Source of the DNA: Hyaloperonospora brassicae
Lineage: Eukaryota; Oomycota; Peronosporomycetes; Peronosporales; Peronosporaceae
DNA length: 64,000 nucleotides
NCBI GenBank assembly: GCA_947650285.1
Contig: CANTFL010000421.1
Coordinates: forward strand, 1-64,000
Direction: 5' to 3'
A model generated the notes under the pieces. That model was not told the DNA's origin and made no database searches. It saw nothing but the letters and a program-made list of their open reading frames with translations. The position numbers and the translations under genes were made by a program. How positions within the stretch are numbered: the stretch's first letter is position 1; each line of letters opens with the position of its first letter. Below, piece by piece: positions 1 to 11,393 of the stretch.

Positions 1-124
1 ACTTAATTTATTAATATAACAGTTCTACTTTTACCCTACCTACGCTTCCTCGCTTGCCACGTGTACGTCCGTCGGGGCACCCAAATCCCTTGCGTTAAGT
101 TACGCAAGGGTGTGCCCCGTTACA
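1..124 (+). repeat. LTR fragment, subfamily B (3' end)
   Basis: This stretch is the 3' end of an LTR and finishes with CCCCGTTACA at 124. Read in reverse it matches the first part of the LTRs at 25224-25612 and 62391-62782, including the CCTTGCGT/ACGCAAGG hairpin near the end. The sequence after 124 has no primer-binding-site-like motif, so this is the right edge of a solo LTR or of a 3' LTR whose element lies outside the window. The other edge is cut by the window start, so a target duplication cannot be tested. Confidence 0.85.
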
Positions 125-1303
125 GCAAATCAATCGCTTCCAGAAGCCACATACAGTATGCTTGATCGATCCACAGTGAGTAAAACGATTTCGATCGCTC
201 TCCGTGATCGCGTGACTCCACTAGATCAGCTTCCTCTTGCGGCATACAATGAGCTTTGTTTGATTGCACTCGAGTGGGAACGGTAGTTGCAGAAACTCTG
301 CGCCGGTCCACGTCCTCTTCCGATACACTTGGATCCGACTCCGAACTGCTGCTCTCGATTTACAGCCTATCTACGTACTGCTCCGGTTGATAATAAAGGT
401 ATTTGATCAGCGTGGTCTTCTAATCACTGATGGAATTAATCCGGTCCCATCACCCTTTTTGTGTACCTCTTGTTCATCCGTTTATACGCACGCAACGTTT
501 TAATCATATCGTTGGAATCTGATAATCGCAGTATAGTCAAAGGTTTCGCTTAAAATACGATCATCCAGTGTGTAAATAAAGTGTTTCACATATTCGCGCA
601 GCGCAGCGCGTTTACTCTCTCGAATTGCGACCTTGGTTCGGATCTTTGACCCATTCAATCGAAAAAAATATTTCAAATTAGGTATATCCGGTCGTTTGCG
701 CGCATGGTAATACTGTCTGGCATTCGACACACCTTATTCTTCATTTTAATAATAAATCCCTTCAGCAGGTCTTACCACGTGCATCGAGTAGTACAACTCA
801 ATTGACTGTGCCAATTTATGCCGGTCCGGTCAGTACGCCGCCGAACACCAAACATTTTACTTCATTCGGTATTTGGTTCGTTAGAAACGCCATCTTGGCC
901 TAGATGATCCATCTTCAAGCGCGTTCATCGTCTCGATCTCTGCTGTTAAACTCTTTAACTTCGCCGATTACAGAAACACGAATACGCTGGGGATATATTC
1001 CCAGGTTCATTAAAAATTCCACAGGAGCCATTATTGGACGCCTCATATTTCTGCTTTGACCCTTACGGGGGTTGTCCTCCGAGATCACCAAAACCCGGTC
1101 GGCCTTGACGCATTCCAATAGATTCCATCTCGATATCCAGACAATGTATTGCTCGAGCCCTTGGCCTCGTTCTCGCTTTTTTTTCAAAAAGAACGTTTGA
1201 CAGGCCTTACTTCATTGTCTCTGTTTAAATTACTCTACCGTTATCGATATCAGTTAGCAGATGTCCTTACTTAGCCGATTTATCATCTTTAGTGGTGTGT
1301 ATA
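125..1303 (-). pseudogene. decayed gag (capsid part) of a large-element relative
   Basis: Minus-strand frames with many stops and shifts resemble the capsid part of the gag in the 1304-15724 element. Near 840-880 the reverse reading gives NQIPNEVKCLVFGG, matching DQAPDEERC-VFG near 4640-4690 and NQAPDEAKCLVFGD near 20640-20690. At about 650-715 it reads YYHARKRPDIPNLKYFFRLN, and near 565-590 FIYTLDDR, both typical of this gag. A Ser/Glu/Asp-rich stretch follows near 300-370. The upstream part of the same gag appears to lie at 15725-17200, separated by the inserted element. It is a non-functional relic. Confidence 0.6.
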
Positions 1304-3097
1304 TGTGGTCTAGTCACTAATCAAATTTTTTGAACGGGGATCGGGGACCACCCAAGTTGGACGTCACTTGCTGGCGGAAACTGCACCAAGCAATCCAGCG
1401 ATCCAATAGGAGATGGAAGATGGTTCCAACGGGGATCAGCGATCCGATCTAACTGTCGCCAGATTGATGGACATGGAATGATTTGGTATGAGGAGCAGAA
1501 AGGGATGATTGCAATTAACCAATCTGGGACGAGTCGCAGATATATATGATTGCCAAAGGTACATCTGAGACCAGGTGGTGCGATATGCCTCTGTGAAGGA
1601 GGTGTAACATCCGGCATATCGGTGACACTCATTACCGGTCCCGCAATGGGAGTACTGATTTTGGTTACTTATAGCCCGATCTGGAAGTGTGAATATTCAC
1701 GGGAGCCCAGGGAGTTATTCCAAGATATGTGGAGAGTCTCTTGGACCAGATAAACCCTGAAGGATGATATTGGAGCACTTACAATGAACAGAAAGATATC
1801 TACTGCTGAATTGTACCGAGTCGATCCTCAACGATCTCGAATTGGGCACCAGATTGGTCATGTTCCCTGTTGATTTTGGATATATCGCTGATGAGACTTT
1901 TGGATCATGAGGAATCTGTTTGTTGGAGGTCCATGAGTGATGTCTCAAACGTTTGGCCAAAAGAGCAAGTGGAAGCCGGTTGAATTGACGTCGCAAACTG
2001 CATTTAGACATATTTGGTATTTGAGCACTATTTAGTGCTCTCCGATACCAAAAATTGGGAATTTGGTACCGTGTTTGGGATTTGGTCCTCGTTTGGTGTT
2101 TAGGTAAAAATATCGGGGATATTGGCGCTATCTTTCGAGTACAGGTCATGAAATTTCGACACGTGTTCAAAGAGCCGGTCAAGCTTAAAGGTGATATCGG
2201 TTTGGAGAGTGAACTACAGTTTGGAATCGGCGTAAGGATAGGTTGACTATTAATTTGGTTGGTAGATAAATAGACTTGAACTCTACTTCTTCTGCACACG
2301 AAGCGCGTTCCCACCTTCTTTTCCGGGCAAGATTGATTTGGCTTTCCCGGCAGTGTAAGGCACGCGTGTTGGAAGAACACAGAAGACCGATCTTGTATTG
2401 TTGGTTAAGATCGAGAAGGGCGATCCCGGACAATCTGGTCCGAATCGATCAAGTACTCACACTCAACTCCACTGCTAGGGTAGCAGCAACAACGGAAAAG
2501 GACTGGACACAAGATCGCGAGACGGCTCAAGTGGTTCGAAGATCTGTACAGGAAGTTCAAGACAAGACCGATCAAGATCGAAGCGATCCACAAGGCAGAT
2601 CGGCTCGTTTCATTTTGGCGAAGCGCAAGACCTATCTGTTGCACTGCGCACTTCCGACAAGATCGTCCGATCCCAAGGCCAGATCGGACCGATCCCAAGG
2701 CAAGATCGACGCAAGACAATAATTTGCTGAGTGACGATATCCGCACAGCAAAGAACCTGATCTCGAAGACAATTCGAGATCGGTGTGAGCTACGATCATG
2801 ATCGCGACCCCTCCACATAGTGATCGTCGCGACTCAAGATCCAGATCGCAGAACCCCAGTTCGCGATGTGAAACTTTCCGCACCGGAAGCGAACTCTCAG
2901 CCCCAAACCCTCAGCGATATCGACATCTCCCAAGGCCATTACGAAGAGCTCAAGCCAGCCCATCCGACAAGTACACATAGTAAGCGCAAGGATATACAAC
3001 AAGACACGGATCAGAGTGCCCCCTCCGTGAGTCACCAAGTCTGGGCAAGTTGTAGATCGACCCTGACACAAGCAATTTTGTAAGATCGACTCCACCA
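1304..3097 (+). repeat. 5' LTR of the large element
   Basis: This aligns to 13931-15724 with no net length change (constant offset 12627) and only about a dozen mismatches, several of them in the first 20 and last 45 bases. Ends are TGTGGT and CACCA. The region 2511-2860 is very dense in GATC. Open frames inside it (for example 221 codons at 1715-2380 on the minus strand) recur identically in the other LTR and show no recognisable domain, so I do not call them genes. Confidence 0.9.
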
Positions 3098-4479
3098 CAA
3101 TAATGCGCGTGCTTGGACCTTCTGAGGCCTCTAAAATTTACCGTGTGTCCACTGGATAAGATGTCAAGATCAAGCTAGATCCTAGAATTTAATGTGTCAG
3201 CGACAGAAGGATCGACGAAGACACGTAGAAGCATGAGATCCCCAGATCATCAGAGTTTTGGGATGGACTCTGATAAAACGAAATAGGAAGATCGAGAGAT
3301 CGATCTGGAAGATAAACTTCGAGCCCCTCATAGGGTCCTTTCGGAGGTCACCGCAGATCGCTCTTTGCAGAACGATCTGCTGAATGAAAATTCGATAAAA
3401 AAAATTAGACCGGCGAAAGCCAAACCCTTTTTCTCGTCGATAGGTTTCCCGACCTCAAGCCGAAGAAGACGATCACGAGGTCTACCACACCGTGACGAGC
3501 CAAGATAAGAACGCTGATATAGGAAGGCGAGTATCGCCAGATCGACCAGACCGTAGAATCGAAGATCGGAGCCAGGGAGGAAAATGAAGAAAAACTGTAC
3601 GATATCACAATGCTTAAGCCAGAATATGACCCAGTGAAGATCGCGCCAATGGAGACTGAAACGGCAGACGAGATGTGGGAGCATGCGACATAGCAGTGCT
3701 ATTATAGTCACCTGAAAACACCGCTTAAAACAGATCCAGTATTAAAGATTTAACGGCCCAAGTTGATCGGTCCTCTGGATAAGCCGATCTCGATCCCGCC
3801 GCCCGTTACTAGCAAGCTCGACAGAATCAATGTAATTTTACGGGTGTTAAAAGACACGAGCTTCTTCTCTTATGCTTTCGAGGGAGATGATCGGATGAAA
3901 TGCAGCTTCGGACCGGTGGAAGAACACAGTAAGTGAGCTCGTGGAAGTCGGGCCACTGCCGGTGGGCAAGGTTACTACTACTAGAGACGAGATTGCCATA
4001 CCGTCGGATTCGCTTTAAAAAGGACCTTTCGGGATCGCCCCAATATGCATCGGCTGACTCCGAAATCGAATCAGATGGGTCCATTAGCATTCGTAGGATG
4101 TATCTAAGACCTTCGAGGCAAATCGTTTTAGAAGGATAGGTTAGGCAAGGCGAGGATCGAAGCATTACGAGAAATAGCCAAGATCTACACACAACCAAGT
4201 CCGACCGGTGCACCTATTAGGATAAAAGATCAGGAAAACGGCGACCTAAGTCGATTCTTCCATACAGCAATGAAGAAGTAAGAGGCGGATCAACGAACAG
4301 CCCAGCGAATGAACCGACAGCAAAACCGTCACTCAGATCGCCGTACGTTTCTCCAACCTTCGCAACAAAAGAACCACATACAAAATATGGATATGGAATT
4401 GGTGGGATCTAACACTTAAGATCCAATTCACCATCAGCAGAATACGATTCGGATGATATATGGATGGAAGAACCGAGAC
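3098..4479 (+). other. 5' internal region of the large element
   Basis: This lies between the 5' LTR and the recognisable capsid part of gag. It should hold the leader and the start of gag, but the frames are too broken to place a start codon. The sequence is rich in GATC. No clear tRNA-complementary primer-binding site beginning TGG directly follows the LTR. I see no other feature. Confidence 0.4.
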
Positions 4480-5515
4480 GACGTTGAGTCGCCACGACCT
4501 GTATGGCTACTGAGGCCAGTGCCGTCACTCAGAGGTTCAAAATTTCAGCAATTTCGAGCTGAGGGAATTCTCGGGGAAAGATCGCGGAAAAGATAGAGCG
4601 CGAGACAGGATAAGCGAAGTGGAGTCAGCGTTCATCTGGGACCAAGCGCCGGACGAAGAGAGATGTTAAGTTTTCGGCAATTTAATGGTTGACCCAGCCT
4701 GCTACAGGTATCTACAGCTGAGCAGATCGACGTGATTCAATCGAAAAGATCTGATGTACAGCTTCCTGGTAAAATATGCGGGACACGGGATGTCAGCAAG
4801 CTGGAAATATTATTACGCGAATAAAGGATCGGAAGAATATCCACTGCAATACTTATATCGGCTCAATGTGATGGAAATGCGGGCTAATATATCGGTGATG
4901 ACGGGATCGCCCGCTACCCGCAAAAAACATTTCTACTATTTAGTTGACACGGTGGACGTTCCTGATCTATCCAATTTGTTACTGTTGCTAAATGTAGAAG
5001 ATGCGGAGACCATGCACACGATACTGCATGGATATTAACAAGGAAGATCGCGCCAGGGGAAATTGATGATATGATCTTTTAAATTCATACAAATGGGACG
5101 CCCGCTTAAGTGCCATATATACCCGCACGGTATGTGACGACGATCCGTACCGATAACTTCAGCAGCGAGTCAGAATTAGACACCAATGGATCGGAATCGG
5201 AAGATCGTTTGAGATAGATACATATGACCGCCACTACGTTTTGACGTAAACCAACCAGCAAGGCTTTAGCGAACGTGGGATGCGAGGAACCGAATACTTT
5301 TCAAGACTACCAAGATCACAGCATGCTACTAAACCGTGTACTCCTTGTGGATCGACCAAGCATGGAGATCTCGGTTGTTGGAAGCGGCTCACTTGCCAAA
5401 AGTGTGGGCGTAAAGGACACCCCTTCGACAAAAAAAGTTTCGGCTGTCGCGCCCGCGGGCGATGCATGACCCGGGAATGTGTCGGATGGAGAAGTTCTAC
5501 AACATAATTAGTCAG
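4480..5515 (+). pseudogene. gag, capsid and zinc-knuckle region, decayed
   Basis: Gag packages element RNA into virus-like particles. Broken frames give an oomycete gypsy capsid-like series: DQAPDEERC-VFGNLMVDPA near 4640-4700, LVKYAGHGMSASWKYYYANK at about 4766-4830, and EEYPLQYLYRLNV soon after. The 94-codon frame at 4754-5038 is the longest surviving piece. An acidic Ser/Glu/Asp stretch lies near 5165-5210. Two zinc knuckles follow from about 5334: the first is a perfect CX2CX4HX4C (starting CTPCGSTKHG), while the second has CX2CX4H and then a stretched spacing before the last Cys. Many in-frame stops make this a pseudogene. Confidence 0.7.
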
Positions 5516-5869
5516 TAGTACGTTCCAAACAAACATGCGGGGGAATGTCAGAGAATAGCGAAAAGATGTCAAATTACAACGCTCGCCAGATGTGAATCTG
5601 GTACGAGTCGAGTGTTTAAGGCTCTGTATAATTTATACGTAAAAAATAGTATACAGATCGCACGAGGAAGCAAGGTACAGAAATTGAAACAAATATATCT
5701 CGTTCGAATTCACAACGTGTCTCTTCTGTCTTTATTCGGTAGATGATCGACGGGAATTCGCGATCTGAGCTAACTATGGAGATCGAACTCGCTTATGGTT
5801 AATCTCGCGGATACTAAAAGCGTTTCTCACTCGGAAAGTGGTTGCAGCAGGCGATGACAATTTGGCAAG

Positions 5870-8800
5870 ATCAACAACGTGAAAGCAAATCTGCGATTTA
5901 ATACTGGTGCTGAAGTGGCGATCATTGACATCACCTTTTCTCGTAAGGTTGGTTGCATTATTGACGAATGTCAACGACAGGAGTGTGTCGGAATCGGAGA
6001 AACTCCGTATATGACAATAGGACGTACTAAGATCAAATTAACCTTAGCGGGATCGTTGGAATATTATTGCAACGTGTGGGTAGGCGATTAAGCAGGATAA
6101 GATGCGATTTTGGGGATGAACTATATGGTACCTGCCGGGGTGCGGCTCGATCTAGCTGACGTTGCGTTGTGCCTACCAGAAGAAGTCACTTTTTTACCTC
6201 GCAAGACGTCGTCCTGCGAACGGATCGAAAGTACAGCATGTAACGGTGAATAACGAACATGTAGTGATTCCGGTAGAAGATTCAAGAGTCCTTAAGATTG
6301 GGATTGGTAGGGCAAAGATGAAGCTGTTGGTCACAGGGGGGCCAGATTGGGTACCTATGGTTACCTCGGTATTCGGCAGGATAAAGTATCTGCAGATGAC
6401 CAACTTTGGCGATCGCGAGATTAAACTGCCCACTCATGTTGAGTAGGCGTGTGAGTGGGGGGCGATATGATACCACGGGTTCACGTCGTTGAGTCGGTCG
6501 AATTAGGGAAACACAAAGAGTATCAAAACCTGGCGTATGAGGCTACGACGTATCACGTGAATGAACATCAGGAGGAGCAGATCGGACCATTGGTAGATCG
6601 CCCTGGATACTCCACCCCTAAAGGTGTATTGAGGTGACCGTCTGAGTCACTCAAAGACATACCTTCAGCGGTCTCTACGGTAACGAGGCAGGACGAGAAC
6701 GAAGTATCGCGCAGGACATATGCCGTTGCTACGGGGGAATTATTGACCAAGAGGGTCGGATCGATTTCACTCGGGAGATCAAATCTATCGTCGAGCGATA
6801 ACGATCACGGGATAGGAACCCAGTGCGCGACGAAAGGAGATCACGAGATCAAACAAGAAGGAACAAAGAAATGAACTGTCTGTATCGGACGCCTATCCGA
6901 CAGACAAAAGATCATTATTAAATCAGTCCGAGGGGAGAACAGAGTCTGAAGAGGAGAAATCGTTCAAGGCCGACGGAACTGAGATCGCAGGAGCGCTAGT
7001 CTACTATTACGAGAGTGGAGATTTGTTTGTTGAAATTATCGAGCAACATCTGGCGGTGTTGCCAGAGATGCCGACCGCTACAGAAGAAGTGACGATTGAT
7101 GACATCCAGATCTGCGTCTCGATGTACCTCTCACCACAAATCAACAAATTTTAGATCATTAATTTGGAAGAGCCGTCACCTTCTTATAAGGAAGGGAAAT
7201 GCTCTACCTCCACAGGCACGAGGGGCGATCTGTGATATCGATGTCGGTGGAGATGCACCAGTAGCAAAAAGAGTCCGTCCGGTCGCACCTAAATATAGGG
7301 AAAAGTTGTCGGATCTCATAAAAGGGCTGTTAGCGGCCAAGATCATACAGTCATATACATCGCCAAATGCGTCTCCGAAAGTGGATATCATCAAGAAGAA
7401 TGGAGTGGATATCCGCCTTCGTATCGATTATCGAAGAGTGAACCAGCTGACGCGCCTGATGGTTTATCCCATGCCGCTTATCACAGAAATCTGCTGGAAG
7501 ATCTGGACAAGGTTCTGTGGTACTGATTGCTAGATATGGCCAGTTAAATCTTCTTTGTTATAACAACTGAAAGGTCAAGTTGATCTTAGCGATTACCAAG
7601 CCTTCTGAGTTTTTAAGTGGCTACAAATGCCTTTTGGGCTAAAGAGCGCGCCTCGAATATACCAACGTCTTGCCGACAATGCGCTGTAAGGAGATCTCAA
7701 GATCGGATAGACTTCAGCTTCGATGTTCAAATCGACGTATTCAAAGAGGAAAACATGAAACAGATCGACGACGTTCCATACTGGGACGGCAATTTTTATT
7801 ATGACAATTTTCTCATACCATCCACGTCATGGAAATCTTTGTACGCAAAAGTAGTACGGCAGCTGGAAGCATGTGACAAGTGGAATCTGTCCATCAGTCT
7901 TACGAAGCGTTTATGGGGGTGCCGTAAGGTCGATTATGTGGAACATCTAGTGTCGATAGATGGTCTGGAAGCTCAACCTTAGAACCTGGGATCGTTGGTC
8001 ACTATCCCGTTTCCTAGCACGCCGCGAGCTATACAATCTTTTCTCGGGAACATAAACTACTACCGCCGCTTTATTAAAAAAATTTCGGTGTACGCCGCTG
8101 TGTAATACGGGCTCAGTAATTTAGATTTCATTGACATCGGTAGCGATCAACTTGCATCAGAAGATGAAGAGTCGAACTAAAACCTACATAAAAAAGCGAA
8201 ATTTGTGTTCATTTTGCTAAGGGCTAAGATAGCTACAACTCCCATGCTTAAACATTTCTACTCACACTTGTAAGTTGGCTGTCTTAGCGGCCCTAATTCA
8301 GGAGTATAATGACGGTATCATCCGGTGGCGTTTACAATTCGTACTTTGTATCCCGAGGAGCTTAACTACGGGACGGTGGAGAAGGATCTGCTGGCGTAAA
8401 TTCGTGTTTTGGATGTATGCTACACTACACTAGCTTCACGGGAGATCACGGTGTTGATTCGACATTCCACGTTAGCGTGGTTGATGCAATCTATAGGTCT
8501 CAACGGGAGATTCTGACGGTAGGCCGCATTGTTGTCAGACTGGACCATGGAGGTGACTGAAGGTGGAAAAGTAAAGTAAAAAAAACTTGGGTATGTTAGC
8601 AGCGAGTATTACACCGAGAGAAGAGGTGCAAGAGATGCTGATCGCAGTCTACCCGCGAAAGGACTATCAACTCAAGATATCAACCCCGCATCCAACGGTG
8701 GAAGCAGATGAGTAATTGCTCGTGGCATGTTTCGATGGATCGGCGAGGGTAACGAAGAAATATGGCTCGTACAGTCCTGTGATATGGAGGTTGCCTATGT

Positions 8801-10900
8801 GGACGATTGTGGCGGCGGAGTTTAGATTTGCTCACGACAAACGTGAACGAAGCTGAGTATAATAGCTCGCTTTTGTGCTTCAAGCTACTCGCCATTCTTG
8901 ACAGGGGCGAGCATTACTTGTGGAGACTCCAATTTGGTGATTCGACAGGTGCGTGGTGAGTTCGACTGCAAGGCACCAGCCCTTTAACTGTTGAGGTATA
9001 AAGCGTTGGAGAAATTGCGATCCGAATTGAGTCATGAGTTGCTGCACGTGAAGCGAGAATGGAACCAAAGCGCGGATCGACTGGCCAGCACAGCCTTGCA
9101 GAACGAAGAGGAAAAATTGTTGTAGCTGAAGACAATGTGCGAGATATGATTACCTTAAACCGTCCAGATGAGCTGTTGAAGCCTAAACAGTGTGGTTAGC
9201 GTGCTGGAATAACTGCAATGTCGAGATCAGACTGGAGGAGACGCCATCAGCCCGAAGTGAGACAGGACGAGATTTTACAGAGGATTAGGGTTTCTACGAA
9301 TAGGCCATGCTCAAGATGAAGCGCGTTGGATCGGTAATCTTAAGAAATACCTGAATGGATATATATTTAGCCTGGAAGTGGTAGAAGCAAAAACGTGCGC
9401 AGAAATTATGCCGGAGTACGAGACCGACGAGAATGGTCTGCTGATTATCTGCTTTTTGGCAAATAGAGGATCAGAAGGTCGCGATGGTCTACTGAGTGTG
9501 GTGATCCCAGAGACGTTGCAATAAAAATTTCTACACCATTACTAACGCTAGCCTGGAACGAGACCACCAGAGTATTGGCAGAACGTATCTGAGGATCAGA
9601 TCGCGATTTCATTAGAGAGAATTGTATCGGAATGTCCAACGGTATTAATCGAATGTACCGATTATGAAACTGATAAGGGATGTTCGATGTTTCATGGAAT
9701 ATAGCCGGGTAATTATCAAGCAATCTACCCATTCCAGATTATTGCAACGGATCATATCCCGTCGTTGCCTAAATCGTCCAAAGGGAACGCGCAACTGCTC
9801 ATTTTGATGGATCTCTTCTCGGGGTATTTAATCGCAAAAGCTAGCTCATTACGGACAGCACAAACGTTTGCAAAAAATTACGAAGAATGCGTGTTCCGCC
9901 GCTACAAAGGTAGCGAGGCTATCAGGCACGACCGGGAAACGAAACTTATGTCCTATTTCTTCCGATATTTCAGTCAGATTGTAGGGCAAAAAACAGCGTG
10001 CTACCATGGCATTCATACCTCAAGCGAACAGGACGTCAAAACGAATGGTGCAAACCTTGACACGGTCGATCAAGATTTACGTTGCTAATGTCGATTAACA
10101 GGACTGGGATGAGTATACTGGACGGCTTACATTTGAGATTAACACCGCACAAGATCAGATCCGAAAAGATACCCTATTCTATCTGAATCATGGGTGAGAT
10201 CCGCGATCGACATTGATAGCTACGATATCCGTATGGAACACTGAAAAACGAGATGGCAACCCAAAAACGTGGAGATACATAATCCACAGGCAATGTCAGC
10301 GAGCCGGATCTGCAGTGAACGATTACTTGCTAGCCGCAATTTAGGAAAGGGCGGATCGACTTATATGAAATCGAAGTGGGTACGCAAGTTTTGCTATACT
10401 GAGACCGAGTCAAGTAATGACATGCAAAGAAGCTAGCACATATGTGGCGTGGTCCATTTCAAGTTGCGAATACATGTGGAGATCCAGCTGTAAAATACGA
10501 GATTTTAGGGACCCAATATCGCTAATTTCCGATTATCCATCTGTCGAAGCTGAAGAGAGTGAAGACATTTCCGGAGCGGCCAAAACTCTACTTGCAATGG
10601 ATGAACCAGTTAACTTTCATTTTAATAAAGCTTTTTTACCAGAAGATAGTTGATAGAGCGATCTTGAGAAGACGTAATATGAAGTAGAAGACATATTGGA
10701 CGTGCGATATGGTCGTAAAACCCGTTATGTGCGAGTACCTCGACAGTTTATGGTAAATGGAAAGGATATCCCGAACTAATTTAGTGGATGAGGCCTATCG
10801 GAGTTGTAAAGCTACCTTGCAAGAGTTCGACCGAAACCGAGTGAGTAGAAACCGTTTCGAAGCGATGCAGTCTCACGACGGAAAGTCGGGCGATTCTTAA
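5870..10900 (+). pseudogene. pol: protease, RT, dual RNase H, integrase, chromodomain, decayed
   Basis: Domains can be followed in shifted frames. The protease is at 5879-6200: the active site reads FNTGAEVAIID, so the catalytic Asp has become Asn, followed by ILGMNYMVPAGVRLDLAD. RT spans about 7170-8110 with degenerate YYDNFLIPS in place of YxDD and SFLGNINYYRRFIK at its end. A first RNase H lies near 8210-8560. A second RNase H of archaeal-like type is at about 8690-9110 (CFDGSARVTKKYGSYS, VNEAEYNS, HVKREWNQSADRLAS). Integrase spans about 9290-10510 (FQIIATDHIPSLPKSSKGN, EAIRHDRETKLMS). The chromodomain is at about 10674-10900 (YEVEDILDVRYGRKTRY, then KWKGYPE in another frame), and pol ends SRNRFEAMQSHDGKSGDS before TAA at 10898-10900. 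It is clearly inactive. Confidence 0.8.
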
Positions 10901-11393
10901 CGGTCAGGGTGGGTGTGCTAGGCGGTAGCAAACTTGAATGAATGGGGTTGCAAGATGTACTAGGAGGGAGCATATGCTGGTTGATGGAGTTGCGTGTGTA
11001 AGTATAGAGACAGTCAGTAACTTACCTTACTGAATGAAATAGTTCGAGGAAGAATCAAAGTTGTGGAGGTTAAAAAATAAATTAACAAAGAAGATGACTA
11101 AGAGACATACACAAGTGTGGAAAGACGATCGGGCTTGCACATCGATCTGAAAATAAGAAGATGGGTCGGGTTTAAACTTGTTCTGTGACGATAATTATGC
11201 GATCCCAAGTGATCTCAATAACCGTTAAGAGACTGGTTGCGCCAAGGAGCCTCGTGGACTGCCTTTTCGACGCCTCCAAAAATCAGCTGGGTCGTTGGAA
11301 TGTCCCGAATATGGATATAACACTCGGTCCTCATTGGGGCGCGGGTAGTGCAGGACGAAGGGATCTAGCAAGGTGTCAAGATAGCAGTGGCAA

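Noticed and set aside
1715..2380. 221-codon minus-strand ORF, repeated at 14342-15007
   Set aside because: It lies inside the LTRs, has no recognisable domain, and its duplication is explained by the LTR pair.
2276..2722. 148-codon plus-strand ORF, repeated at 14903-15349
   Set aside because: Also wholly inside the LTR; its Asp/Arg/Ser composition follows from the GATC-rich sequence.
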